Positions 1 through 6,790 of a DNA stretch of 12,904 nt are shown piece after piece (position 1 is the stretch's first letter; each line of letters begins with the position of its first letter). Under the pieces are notes generated by a model that saw only the letters and a program-made list of their open reading frames with translations, ran no database searches and had not been told where the DNA came from. This DNA is from Planctomycetaceae bacterium (lineage in GTDB: Bacteria > Planctomycetota > Planctomycetia > Planctomycetales > Planctomycetaceae), in the NCBI GenBank assembly GCA_003445035.1, contig DLVV01000220.1:1-12904 (forward strand). The letters run 5' to 3'. The translations under genes and the position numbers were made by a program.

Positions 1-2
1 CG

Positions 3-260
3 GGGACCGTGAAGGATGGCGATCTGCATGGGCTGGGTCCTGGTGGGAAGAGGATTGATTATGTCTGCCTCGGGGGCACGTCTCCAGCGGAACGAGTACC
101 GGGGAGTGGGTGTTTTCCGGGTCATCTCCACGAGGGTCGGCCAAATTCCGCTTATCACTATTGGAGAAACTCATCTCTCACGGTAGCCTCGGCGTTCCGC
201 GCCCGGGTACTGGTAGCACTTGGGCATCCCGTGAACGACTCTGAGAATCCATCCCGCTGA
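3..260 (+). CDS. Possible 3' end of an endonuclease/exonuclease/phosphatase-like gene (5' end outside window)
   Basis: This frame is open from the window edge to a TGA at 258-260. That stop overlaps the ATG of the next gene (TGATG), an arrangement typical of translationally coupled operon genes. Near the start it encodes LHGLGPGGKRIDYV. This resembles the late 'HG...G.RIDYI' segment of exported endonuclease/exonuclease/phosphatase (EEP) proteins, which are common in planctomycetes. In that family a short stretch later there is normally a P-S-D-H-x-P catalytic motif. Here the corresponding place reads GRPNSAYHYW, so the Asp/His pair is missing. Third-position GC looks lower than in the genes downstream. 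The segment may therefore be a diverged or frameshifted remnant, or not coding at all. A competing short frame (ATG at 16, stop at 184-186, 56 aa) overlaps it and has no recognisable feature. The family assignment is an inference from one short motif. Confidence 0.33.
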   Translation, partial: GTVKDGDLHGLGPGGKRIDYVCLGGTSPAERVPGSGCFPGHLHEGRPNSAYHYWRNSSLTVASAFRARVLVALGHPVNDSENPSR

Positions 261-1090
261 TGTCTGACACCACCGCAATTCTCCTGCTGTCCGGTTACGC
301 GGTGGTGACGGTGTTGGTGATCGCCTGGAGGATCCGGCGTTACGACGTCGACGCCCTGGCCTGGATGCTCTACTGCGTCAATCGGCTGTTTGTCGGCCTG
401 ATGTGGCGGTGGCGTTCGAATCGACCCTGCCCGCTGCCGAGTGACGATGCGGCACTGGTTATCGCCAACCACACCAGCGCAACCGATCCGATGCAGTTGT
501 GGATGAACCATCACCTCGGCCTGGGCCGTCACAACGTGAGGACGATCAGTTTCCTGATGGCCCGGGAGTATTACGTCGTGAAGTGGGTCCACTGGATCTT
601 TCGGTCGATGCGGGCGATCCCGGTCAATCGGGATGGCAAGGACACCGGACCACTGCGAGAGGCTCTGAGGCTGCTCCAGCGCGGGCACCTGGTGGGGGTC
701 TTCCCCGAGGGGCGAATCAACGTCGAGAATGACGGGCTGCTTGAAGGCAATTCGGGCGTCGGATGGCTGGCCTTGAAGTCGCGTGTCCCGGTCTACCCGG
801 TCTTCCTCGAGAATGTCCCCGGTGGCCCCAGCATGGTCGTACCGTTCCTGACTCGTGGCCAGGTCCGGGTCCACTATGGTGATCCCATTGACCTGTCTCG
901 GTTTTATGGCCAGCGTCCCAGGGGCGAGTTGCTCGAAGAGGTGACCGAGTTGATGATGTGCCGGCTGGCGGAACTGGGAAGCGTGAACCGGTGCAGTTCC
1001 GCCCAGTCGGACGTGGAGATCGAGGGCGAGCCGCAGCGGGGCACGGTGCCCGTCGTTCGCACATCGGTCACGCAGGTCGCCGGTACCTGA
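260..1090 (+). CDS. Lysophospholipid (1-acyl-sn-glycerol-3-phosphate) acyltransferase, PlsC family
   Basis: A membrane-associated acyltransferase of the PlsC/LPLAT superfamily, 276 aa. Family members move an acyl chain from acyl-ACP or acyl-CoA to the sn-2 position of a lysophospholipid during phosphatidic acid synthesis. A hydrophobic segment at residues 5-23 should anchor it to the membrane. The catalytic HX4D block is visible as NHTSATD (H71, D76). The acyl-acceptor binding block FPEGR lies at 148-152, at the expected distance. RAIPVNRDG at 118-126 corresponds to the intermediate conserved block. The ATG is the first in frame and overlaps the upstream TGA. No good Shine-Dalgarno sequence precedes it, which fits coupled translation. 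The exact substrate cannot be read from the sequence, because PlsC-like paralogues also act on ornithine lipids or lysophospholipids. Confidence 0.9.
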   Translation: MSDTTAILLLSGYAVVTVLVIAWRIRRYDVDALAWMLYCVNRLFVGLMWRWRSNRPCPLPSDDAALVIANHTSATDPMQLWMNHHLGLGRHNVRTISFLMAREYYVVKWVHWIFRSMRAIPVNRDGKDTGPLREALRLLQRGHLVGVFPEGRINVENDGLLEGNSGVGWLALKSRVPVYPVFLENVPGGPSMVVPFLTRGQVRVHYGDPIDLSRFYGQRPRGELLEEVTELMMCRLAELGSVNRCSSAQSDVEIEGEPQRGTVPVVRTSVTQVAGT

Positions 1091-1599
1091 TGGCCCACGA
1101 TGAGGGCCATCGTGAGGACCTGGTCGCCGAAGCAACGGCCCTGGTTCGACGGGCCGAGTTCGTGGCACCGGCCGCCGGACGGCCGGATGACGAATCCCCG
1201 CTGGTGGCCGGCTTCCGACGTGATGGCAGCCTCTCGGTGTATTTTGGAGAGGATCCGGTCTACCAGTTCAATCCCGAGGGCCGCTTGCGCCGGGCCTACG
1301 TCGCGGGGTTGTTGTTTCGAACCCAGGGCAGCACGTTGGCCCGGTTGACACGTGACCGTTCGGCCAGGGGCCGTGTGGAGCTGTTGCGTCACGATCTCGA
1401 TGACAACCAACTGGTCGCATTCCGCGAGGTGATGAACCAGCGGATTACCGGCTTGCTTGAAGAACTTCACTCGGACCGCTTGAATCAGGCGGCCACAATT
1501 CCCGAGTCGGCCGACGTGAAGAGCGAGTTGATCGCGATGCTGGAAGTGGTGCTGGCCATCAAGCCGTGGCTGGCGTCGCCGTTTGCCGGCAAACGGTGA
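1090..1599 (+). CDS. Conserved-looking hypothetical protein, translationally coupled to plsC
   Basis: A 169-aa protein that I do not recognise. The frame stays open upstream to about 958, but the ATG at 1090 overlaps the acyltransferase TGA (1088-1090), giving a TGATG junction, so I take that as the start. It is soluble-looking, with no signal peptide or membrane segment. The middle part (about residues 38-83) has a 'DGSLSVYFGEDPVYQFNPEG' stretch followed by 'RRAYVAGLLFRTQG', suggesting short beta strands. The last third is helical and charged. The string 'VAGLLFRTQGSTLARLTRDR' looks constrained, but I cannot tie it to a named family. Coupling to PlsC suggests, but does not show, a role near lipid synthesis or its regulation. 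Codon use resembles its neighbours. Confidence 0.75.
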   Translation: MAHDEGHREDLVAEATALVRRAEFVAPAAGRPDDESPLVAGFRRDGSLSVYFGEDPVYQFNPEGRLRRAYVAGLLFRTQGSTLARLTRDRSARGRVELLRHDLDDNQLVAFREVMNQRITGLLEELHSDRLNQAATIPESADVKSELIAMLEVVLAIKPWLASPFAGKR

Positions 1600-1620
1600 C
1601 GTGACAGACGGACCCGCCAA

Positions 1621-1626
1621 AAGGAA
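1621..1626 (+). promoter_or_regulatory. Ribosome binding site that sets the aldolase start
   Basis: AAGGAA lies 7-8 bases before the ATG at 1634. It supports that ATG over the in-frame start at 1583, which would overlap the preceding gene and add 17 residues with no similarity to the aldolase family. Confidence 0.6.
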
Positions 1627-1633
1627 TCCCGCA

Positions 1634-2407
1634 ATGACTTCAGTTCGTCCCAACCCCGTCAAAACGACTCTTGATGCCGGTGGCACGATCTACTCGAGTT
1701 CGGTTCGCCTGACCGATCCGGGTCTGTGCGAGATCCTGGGCTATGCCGGGTTCGATTTCGTGTTGCTCGATGGCGAGCACGGAGCCATGGACCCCTCGTC
1801 GATCGATCGGCTGGTCCAGGGGTGCTTTGCCGGCGGCACGGTTCCGATCGTGAGAGTGTTGAAGAACAACGATGCCGAAGCGGTGATGCACGCACTGGAC
1901 CTCGGCGTGCAGGGAATCCTGATTCCCCATTGCCGCACGGTCGATGACGCACAGGCCTTGCGGACCGCGGCGCTGTATTCGCCGGAGGGCAACCGGGGTT
2001 TCGGGCCGGCGCGGGGAATGAAATGGGGCCGGGTGTCCTCGGAGGACTATTTTCGCGAGATCAATGACACGGTGGTGCTGTTGGCACTGGTGGAGGACAT
2101 CGAGGGGGTGGAGAACATCGAGGAGATTGCCGCGTCGGGACTGTTGGACGTGCTGTGGGTCGGCACCGGTGACCTGGCGATGGCCTACGGGTATCCAGGT
2201 GAGCGAGATCACCCCGAGGTGAAGGCTGCGGCCGAGCGGATCCTGGCGGCGTGCCAGGACCACGGGGTGGCGGCCGGGTACCCGGCGAGGACCCCCGAAG
2301 AGGCGGTGTGGGCGGCTGACCAGGGGTACCGCGCGATCGGTTTCGCCGGGGCCGAGGCCTACGTGATGAAACAGTCCCGGGTGTTTCTGGACACGGTGGG
2401 CCGGTGA
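1634..2407 (+). CDS. HpcH/HpaI aldolase/citrate lyase family protein (class II 2-oxo acid aldolase type)
   Basis: A 257-aa TIM-barrel enzyme of the HpcH/HpaI family, close to the usual length. Family members cleave or form C-C bonds in 2-keto-3-deoxy acids using a divalent metal. The active-site residues known from HpaI have clear counterparts: DGEHG with H49 (general base region), R74 in PIVRV (carboxylate binding), E154 in LVEDIEG and D180 in VGTGDL (metal ligands). The GNRGFGPAR block at 119-127 matches the substrate loop typical of 2-dehydro-3-deoxyglucarate and 2-keto-3-deoxy-L-rhamnonate aldolases. The gene starts 34 bp after the preceding stop and is probably in the same transcript. 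It converges on hemL with only 10 bp between stops. The substrate is unknown; a sugar-acid breakdown role is likely from the family. Confidence 0.9.
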   Translation: MTSVRPNPVKTTLDAGGTIYSSSVRLTDPGLCEILGYAGFDFVLLDGEHGAMDPSSIDRLVQGCFAGGTVPIVRVLKNNDAEAVMHALDLGVQGILIPHCRTVDDAQALRTAALYSPEGNRGFGPARGMKWGRVSSEDYFREINDTVVLLALVEDIEGVENIEEIAASGLLDVLWVGTGDLAMAYGYPGERDHPEVKAAAERILAACQDHGVAAGYPARTPEEAVWAADQGYRAIGFAGAEAYVMKQSRVFLDTVGR

Positions 2408-2415
2408 CTCCGGCC
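2399..2415. terminator. Short GC hairpin at a convergent gene junction
   Basis: GGCCGG (2399-2404) and CCGGCC (2410-2415) form a perfect 6-bp stem around a 5-base loop that contains the aldolase TGA. It sits between two converging stop codons and could help end both transcripts. There is no T-run on either side, so a standard intrinsic terminator is not shown. Confidence 0.25.
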
Positions 2416-2417
2416 GC

Positions 2418-3716
2418 CTAACCGGCAATTCCCGCCAGCACCTCCCGGGCGGCGGCGATCGTGGAATCGACGTCCTGGTCGGTGTGGGCTGCTGAAACGA
2501 AGTTGGCTTCGAATTGGCTGCACGGCAGGTAAATGCCGTGGTCGAGCATCCCGCGATGGTAGGCGGCGAATCGCTCGGTGTCGTTGCGTGCCGAGACGTC
2601 GTAGCTGGTCACCGGTTCGGGGTTGAAGAACAGGGTGAACATGCTGCCCACTCGTGCGACGACGTGGTCGAGTCCCGCATCGGTGGCGGCGGTGTCCAGC
2701 CCGTCAACCAGCCGGGACGTCAATTCTTCGAGTCGCGGGTAGGGATCCTGCTCGCGGAGCACTTTCAGAGTGGCCAGGCCGCAGGCCATGGCCAGGGGAT
2801 TCCCCGAGAGCGTTCCGGCCTGGTAGACCGGGCCGTCGGGCGAAATCGAGTTCATGATGTCGGCACGTCCGCCGTAGGCTCCCACCGGCATGCCACCGCC
2901 GACGATCTTGCCCAGCGTGGTCATGTCGGGCGTGACACCAAACAGCGACTGGGCTCCTCCGTAGGCAACTCGGAATCCGGTCATCACCTCGTCGAAGATC
3001 AGCAGGGATCCCTGGGCGGTGCACAATTCTCGACAGGCCTCCAGGAAGCCGTCGGCGGGAGCGACAACGCCCATGTTGCCGACCACCGGTTCCAGGATCA
3101 CGCAGGCGACCTCGCCGCCGATCTCGTCCATTGTCGCTGCCAGTCCGGACGCGTCGTTGTAGGCCAGGGCGATGGTGTCAGCAGCGCAGCCGGCGGGAAC
3201 ACCGGGGCTGGATGGAACGCCCAGCGTCAGCGCACCCGATCCGGCCTCGACCAGCAGGCTGTCGACATGACCGTGGTAGCATCCGGCGAACTTGATCACC
3301 TTGTCGCGACCGGTGTGACCGCGGGCCAACCGGATGGCGCTCATGGTGGCCTCGGTTCCCGAGTTGACCATGCGGACCTTTTCGACCGACGGCACCGCGG
3401 CGATCACCTCTTCGGCCAGTTCCGTCTCGAGAGCCGTGGGGGCACCAAAACTGGTCCCCTTGGCCAGCGCCGCCTCGACCGCCTCGATCACCTCCGGATG
3501 CCGATGTCCCAGGATGTGCGGTCCCCAACTGCCGACGTAGTCAATCAGCCGGTTGTCGTCGATGTCCCACAGGCTGGCTCCCTCGCCGCGATCGATGATC
3601 AGCGGGTCGCCACCGACGGAGCCAAAAGCTCGGGCCGGACTGTTGACTCCACCGGGAATCGATCGCTGGGCACGAACGAAGTGGGCCTGGCTTTTGTCTC
3701 GGGAAGGAGTCGTCAT
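2418..3716 (-). CDS. hemL: Glutamate-1-semialdehyde 2,1-aminomutase
   Basis: A 432-aa class-III PLP-dependent aminotransferase that converts glutamate-1-semialdehyde to 5-aminolevulinate in the C5 route to haem and other tetrapyrroles. It is a cytosolic enzyme of normal family length (about 430 aa). Landmarks in order: SIPGGVNSP at 19-27 (hallmark N-terminal block), the NSGTEA PLP-phosphate loop at 118-123, YHGH at 147-150, FDEVMTGFR at 241-249 with the PLP-binding Asp, and the Schiff-base lysine K270 in [10 protein letters not shown]. The ATG at 3716 gives the standard '[13 protein letters not shown]' N-terminus. The frame stays open upstream for 25 more codons, but these are proline-rich and unlike the family. 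No strong ribosome binding site is visible. It is separated by 113 bp from the DUF1501 gene upstream and may have its own promoter there. Confidence 0.97.
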   Translation of the reverse strand: MTTPSRDKSQAHFVRAQRSIPGGVNSPARAFGSVGGDPLIIDRGEGASLWDIDDNRLIDYVGSWGPHILGHRHPEVIEAVEAALAKGTSFGAPTALETELAEEVIAAVPSVEKVRMVNSGTEATMSAIRLARGHTGRDKVIKFAGCYHGHVDSLLVEAGSGALTLGVPSSPGVPAGCAADTIALAYNDASGLAATMDEIGGEVACVILEPVVGNMGVVAPADGFLEACRELCTAQGSLLIFDEVMTGFRVAYGGAQSLFGVTPDMTTLGKIVGGGMPVGAYGGRADIMNSISPDGPVYQAGTLSGNPLAMACGLATLKVLREQDPYPRLEELTSRLVDGLDTAATDAGLDHVVARVGSMFTLFFNPEPVTSYDVSARNDTERFAAYHRGMLDHGIYLPCSQFEANFVSAAHTDQDVDSTIAAAREVLAGIAG

Positions 3717-3762
3717 GGGTGTCTCGGTGGGGGGCCCGGGGAGCCAATCGGGGGGAAGGGCG

Positions 3763-3791
3763 ATTGTCCGGGGTGCCAAGGCCGAACGCAA
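3763..3791 (-). promoter_or_regulatory. Candidate sigma-70-type promoter for hemL
   Basis: On the minus strand TTGCGT (3791-3786) and GACAAT (3768-3763) are separated by exactly 17 bases. This places a start site about 40 bases before the hemL ATG. The -35 matches consensus at 3 of 6 and the -10 at 4 of 6 positions. This is weak evidence by itself; position is the main support. Confidence 0.25.
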
Positions 3792-3807
3792 TGGGGGCGG
3801 ACAGGGG

Positions 3808-3832
3808 TGAGCGGCCCGTCGAGCGGGGCTCA
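3808..3832 (-). terminator. Imperfect hairpin overlapping the DUF1501 stop codon
   Basis: Read on the minus strand, TGAGC and GCTCA pair, then after a 2-base bulge CCC pairs with GGG around a 7-base loop. The TGA stop forms the foot of the stem. No T-run follows, so if it ends transcription it does so inefficiently or with help from Rho. Confidence 0.2.
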
Positions 3833-5749
3833 GGCGATGTCGAATCGCTCGAGCACCATGTCCCGCACGGGATCACCGGTGACCGCAAAGCCGGTCAGCC
3901 GTCGCCCGGGGGCGGTCAGCGAAACGACCAGTTTGTCCGGTCCGGTGGGGATCGAGGGAACAAGTCCCTGGGGAATCGGGATCTGCCAGACGGCAGCCGG
4001 TTTGGCGGAGTCCGGGGCCTTGGGGATCGGCACCGGTTTTCCGGCCAGGGAGAGCGAAACACCCTCGAGGGTCGTGGGACCCGACCAGCGGATCAACACG
4101 TTGGTGTAGTCCAGGTGGTTCCAGAAGATGCCCTTGTAGGTCAACGTGGCGGCCGATTCGCCCAGGGATCGGCCCGTCTTGCCGGCCGACGGCCGGGCCA
4201 GGCCCTTGATCGCCCAGTGGGTCTCGTTGTCGGCGTTGCCCGGTTCCAGGCACAGGAAGCGGTTGCCGTTTTCCTTGAGCATCGTTTCGAACGGGCCGAT
4301 GCTGGGCACGTGGATCCGCGGGGTCGGGTCGCGAGTCGGTTCGACCCGGCAATGACCGCCCAGCAGCTTGTGGATCGGTTCACCAAGGGCAATCGCGTGA
4401 GGGCGGTTGAGCCGATCGCGGACTCGGGTCTCGGCCTCGAGACCCAGCAGGTGATAGATCGTTGCCGCGATATCGTCCTGGTTGACCTTTTCGGAGGTGG
4501 GGTAAGCGGCCTGTTCGTCGGTGGCTCCAAAGACCTGCCCTCCGGGCACGCCGCCTCCGGCCATCACCACGCTGTTGCAGGGACCCCAGTGATCGCGGCC
4601 GGCGTTCTTGTTGATCTTTGGCGTGCGGCCGAATTCGCTGTTCCAGATCACCAGCGTCTCATCGAGCATCCCCGAGGCCTGAAGGTCTTCGAGCAGGGCG
4701 GAGATGGGGCGATCGGCCGAGGGCAGCAGACGGTGCTTGAGTTCGGTGAAGTTCAGCAGGTGCGTGTCCCAGCTCGAATCGATGGTCTTGCGTTCGCGGT
4801 GCCAGTAGACGGTGACCAGCTTGACTCCGGCTTCGACCAGTCTTCGAGCCATCAGCACGCCCTGTCCGAACGCGTGGTAACCGTACCGCCACCGTTCGTC
4901 CTCGGGGACACTGGACAGGTCGAAGGCGTGCCGGGCCTTGGGGGCAAGCACCATGTCGAGGGCGCGTTGGTAGAACTGGTCGAGCGACTGGCTCGAATTG
5001 GATCGATCGGCCAGCCTGGCGACACGATCGACGCCTTCCAGCAGGGCCCGTCGGCCGGCCATTCGGCCCAGTCCCACGCCCTCGGGCAACTTCAGGCTCT
5101 CGATCGAGAAGTCCCGCCGGTCGGGGTGTTCGGTGATCTGGAACGGGTCGAAGCGTCGTCCCAGCAGTCCGCCGCCCTGTCCAGGGGTGATCGCGCCGTT
5201 GGTCGTGTGGATCATCTCCGGGAGTGCCACGAACGTCGGCAGGCCGCCCCGGTTGGGCTGGAGATAGCTGAGCACCGAGCCGAAGTGCGGGAAGTCGGAT
5301 CGCCGGGCGTTGAACGACTCCTGTTTCAGCTCGTGCTTGCGACCGGTCAGGCCGGCGTGAGCACCGGTCGAATGATTGTTGTCTTCCTGACCGACCGAGC
5401 GGATGACGGCCAGTTTTTCGGCGTGCCGCGAGACCAACGGCAGGTGTTCGCTGACATGCAGTCCGGGAACGTTGGTTCCGATCGGGCGGAATTCCCCGCG
5501 GGTGGCGGCCGGTCCGTCGGGCTTCATGTCCCACGTGTCCTGGTGAGCCGGTCCCCCCCACATGAACAGCAGGATCACCCGCTTGGCGCGGCCGAAGGTC
5601 GGGTTGCCGTCGGGATCCGCGGCAGCCTGGCGAGCCAGCATTCCGGGCAGTCCCAGGCCGGCGGTTGCCAGCGAGCCGACCTCGAGTATCCGACGGCGGG
5701 AGATCCCGTCGCAGAACCCTCGTTGTGTGCTGCCGTCGATGTTGATCAT
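3830..5749 (-). CDS. DUF1501 domain protein with twin-arginine signal and long C-terminal extension
   Basis: A 639-aa exported protein of the DUF1501 family, a group with an alkaline-phosphatase/sulfatase-like fold that is greatly expanded in planctomycetes. Its biochemical role is not established. A Tat signal is visible: SRRRIL at 17-22 followed by a hydrophobic run to about residue 36. Typical DUF1501 blocks follow: [18 protein letters not shown] (60-77), NNHSTGAH (124-131), EFGRTP (372-377) and GRDHW (384-388). The core family domain ends near HKLLG at about 464. The last ~175 residues (465-639) are extra, rich in beta-prone and aromatic segments, and not assigned by me to any family. In planctomycetes DUF1501 genes usually sit beside DUF1549/DUF1553 cytochrome-type genes. 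Here the upstream neighbour, 101 bp away on the same strand, is a DUF1573 gene instead. The start is the first ATG that gives a complete Tat leader. Confidence 0.9.
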   Translation of the reverse strand: MINIDGSTQRGFCDGISRRRILEVGSLATAGLGLPGMLARQAAADPDGNPTFGRAKRVILLFMWGGPAHQDTWDMKPDGPAATRGEFRPIGTNVPGLHVSEHLPLVSRHAEKLAVIRSVGQEDNNHSTGAHAGLTGRKHELKQESFNARRSDFPHFGSVLSYLQPNRGGLPTFVALPEMIHTTNGAITPGQGGGLLGRRFDPFQITEHPDRRDFSIESLKLPEGVGLGRMAGRRALLEGVDRVARLADRSNSSQSLDQFYQRALDMVLAPKARHAFDLSSVPEDERWRYGYHAFGQGVLMARRLVEAGVKLVTVYWHRERKTIDSSWDTHLLNFTELKHRLLPSADRPISALLEDLQASGMLDETLVIWNSEFGRTPKINKNAGRDHWGPCNSVVMAGGGVPGGQVFGATDEQAAYPTSEKVNQDDIAATIYHLLGLEAETRVRDRLNRPHAIALGEPIHKLLGGHCRVEPTRDPTPRIHVPSIGPFETMLKENGNRFLCLEPGNADNETHWAIKGLARPSAGKTGRSLGESAATLTYKGIFWNHLDYTNVLIRWSGPTTLEGVSLSLAGKPVPIPKAPDSAKPAAVWQIPIPQGLVPSIPTGPDKLVVSLTAPGRRLTGFAVTGDPVRDMVLERFDIA

Positions 5750-5795
5750 CGGAGTGCCGAAATGAGGACCGTGTGATGATGCGGGTGGACGCGGT

Positions 5796-5832
5796 CGACC
5801 CGATATCCCATCTTATCACCCGAATCGGGTCG
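5796..5832. repeat. 9-bp perfect inverted repeat between DUF1573 and DUF1501 genes
   Basis: CGACCCGAT (5796-5804) and ATCGGGTCG (5824-5832) are perfect inverted copies separated by 19 bases. The interval lies 47 bases before the DUF1501 ATG. On the minus strand the spacer reads TCGGGTGATAAGATGGGAT and contains a -10-like GATAAGAT. It could be an operator around a DUF1501 promoter, or a hairpin ending the DUF1573 transcript. There is no T-run, which argues against an intrinsic terminator. Confidence 0.45.
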
Positions 5833-5850
5833 TGGCGACGATGTGCCGTG

Positions 5851-6657
5851 TCATCTCTTCTTTTCGGCATTTCGGGCGGCCGACTTGGCTGCTGCCGGAC
5901 CCATCACCAGCACCGGCACACGCACCTCGGGGTAGTCGGGGTCGTCGGTGGCGATCTCCACGAACGCCTGGTGCTTGCCCGGCGGCACGGCTCCGACGGT
6001 CACCAGCACCTCGGCCGTCCGTTGGCCGTCGGCGTCGATTCGGTCTCGGCCGATCACGGCCTGGACAACCGGGGAAGACGTGGAGACGTCGAGGACGCTG
6101 AGCCGCTTGACGTGATGACGGGAGAGGGTGATTGGGCGGGTGATCGGGTCGGGAGTGTTCTGGTAGAAGATCAGGGCCTTGGGCGAAACGACCAGCTTCT
6201 GCTCGGGCAGGTTCACCTTCAGCCGCAGCAGGGTTTCCCGCGGCCGGCCGTCGTCGTATTCGACGCGAACCGTGTATTCCTTGGGCCCGGGCGGCTCGCG
6301 GGTGGCCAGAATTTTCAGGGAGAACACGGCCCGTTCTCCCGGTTCCCAGGTGGCCTTGGGCAGTTTCGGATCCAGGCACCCACAACTGGGGTGAAGGGCG
6401 GTCACCCGGACCGGTGTCGAACCGGTGTTGGTGAAGGCGAAGAATGCGCGGTGTTCGGCCTGGGGGGGAACCTGTCCGAGGTTGACCAGGTACTGGTCGA
6501 AGGCGAGGCCCGGGCGGTGATCGGAGCCGGAGACGATCGGTTGCGGCCGGGGACCGGCGGCATCGAAGCCGACGGCGGTGGCCACCGGCAGCAGTGCCAA
6601 CAGGCACCAGGTGATCGCCCCGGGGGAGGTCGGAACGGGAGTGTTCGTCGCGGACAT
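5851..6657 (-). CDS. DUF1573 domain protein, exported
   Basis: A 268-aa protein with a predicted Sec-type signal peptide (hydrophobic run about residues 14-30) and then DUF1573, an Ig-like beta-sandwich domain of extracytoplasmic proteins. The hallmark is present: 'FDQYLVNLGQV' (53-63), 'FAFTNTGSTPV' (73-83) and the S-C-G-C motif at 91-94 followed by a Pro-rich turn. A second beta-rich half runs to about residue 250. The C-terminus is short, Ala/Lys-rich and basic. No enzymatic role is known for the family; a scaffold or binding function outside the cytoplasm is likely. The frame is open for 21 further codons upstream. I start at the internal ATG because it has a good ribosome binding site, is followed directly by the signal peptide, and clears the terminator of the upstream gene. 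Confidence 0.88.
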   Translation of the reverse strand: MSATNTPVPTSPGAITWCLLALLPVATAVGFDAAGPRPQPIVSGSDHRPGLAFDQYLVNLGQVPPQAEHRAFFAFTNTGSTPVRVTALHPSCGCLDPKLPKATWEPGERAVFSLKILATREPPGPKEYTVRVEYDDGRPRETLLRLKVNLPEQKLVVSPKALIFYQNTPDPITRPITLSRHHVKRLSVLDVSTSSPVVQAVIGRDRIDADGQRTAEVLVTVGAVPPGKHQAFVEIATDDPDYPEVRVPVLVMGPAAAKSAARNAEKKR

Positions 6658-6664
6658 CGGACGG

Positions 6665-6670
6665 TTCCTC
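6665..6670 (-). promoter_or_regulatory. Ribosome binding site that sets the DUF1573 start
   Basis: On the minus strand GAGGAA ends 7 bases before the ATG at 6657. It decides in favour of this start over the longer open frame beginning at 6720. Confidence 0.7.
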
Positions 6671-6720
6671 AAGCCCCCCGGCTGGTCGGGCTTGTAGCAG
6701 GAATCGCCGAGTCGGCTCAA

Positions 6721-6767
6721 GAAGAAAAAAGGGGACCGGCTTCGCCTGGCGGCGAAAGCCGGTCCCC
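6721..6767 (-). terminator. Rho-independent terminator of the Gfo/Idh/MocA gene
   Basis: On the minus strand, 24 bases after the oxidoreductase stop, a 16-bp stem (6751-6767 with 6731-6746, one bulged base) closes a 4-base loop. It is followed directly by six T residues and then CTTC. Stem sequence is GGGGACCGGC...GCCGGTCCCC. This is the clearest terminator in the window and separates the oxidoreductase transcript from the DUF1573/DUF1501 genes downstream. Confidence 0.9.
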
Positions 6768-6790
6768 TGGTTTGTCCCCTTTGCCGGTCT

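Noticed and set aside
158..1168. Minus-strand open frame across the acyltransferase gene
   Set aside because: It spans the whole PlsC gene in antisense and has no recognisable motif, while the PlsC frame has both catalytic blocks.
2514..4109. Plus-strand open frame of 531 codons across hemL
   Set aside because: It is antisense to hemL, which has every family motif, and it continues into the next gene's antisense strand. The translation is Gly/Arg/His-rich without a domain.
3719..5776. Very long plus-strand open frame (685 codons) across the DUF1501 gene
   Set aside because: It is antisense to a gene with clear family motifs and a Tat signal, and its translation shows no recognisable domain. 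Long antisense frames are expected at this GC content.
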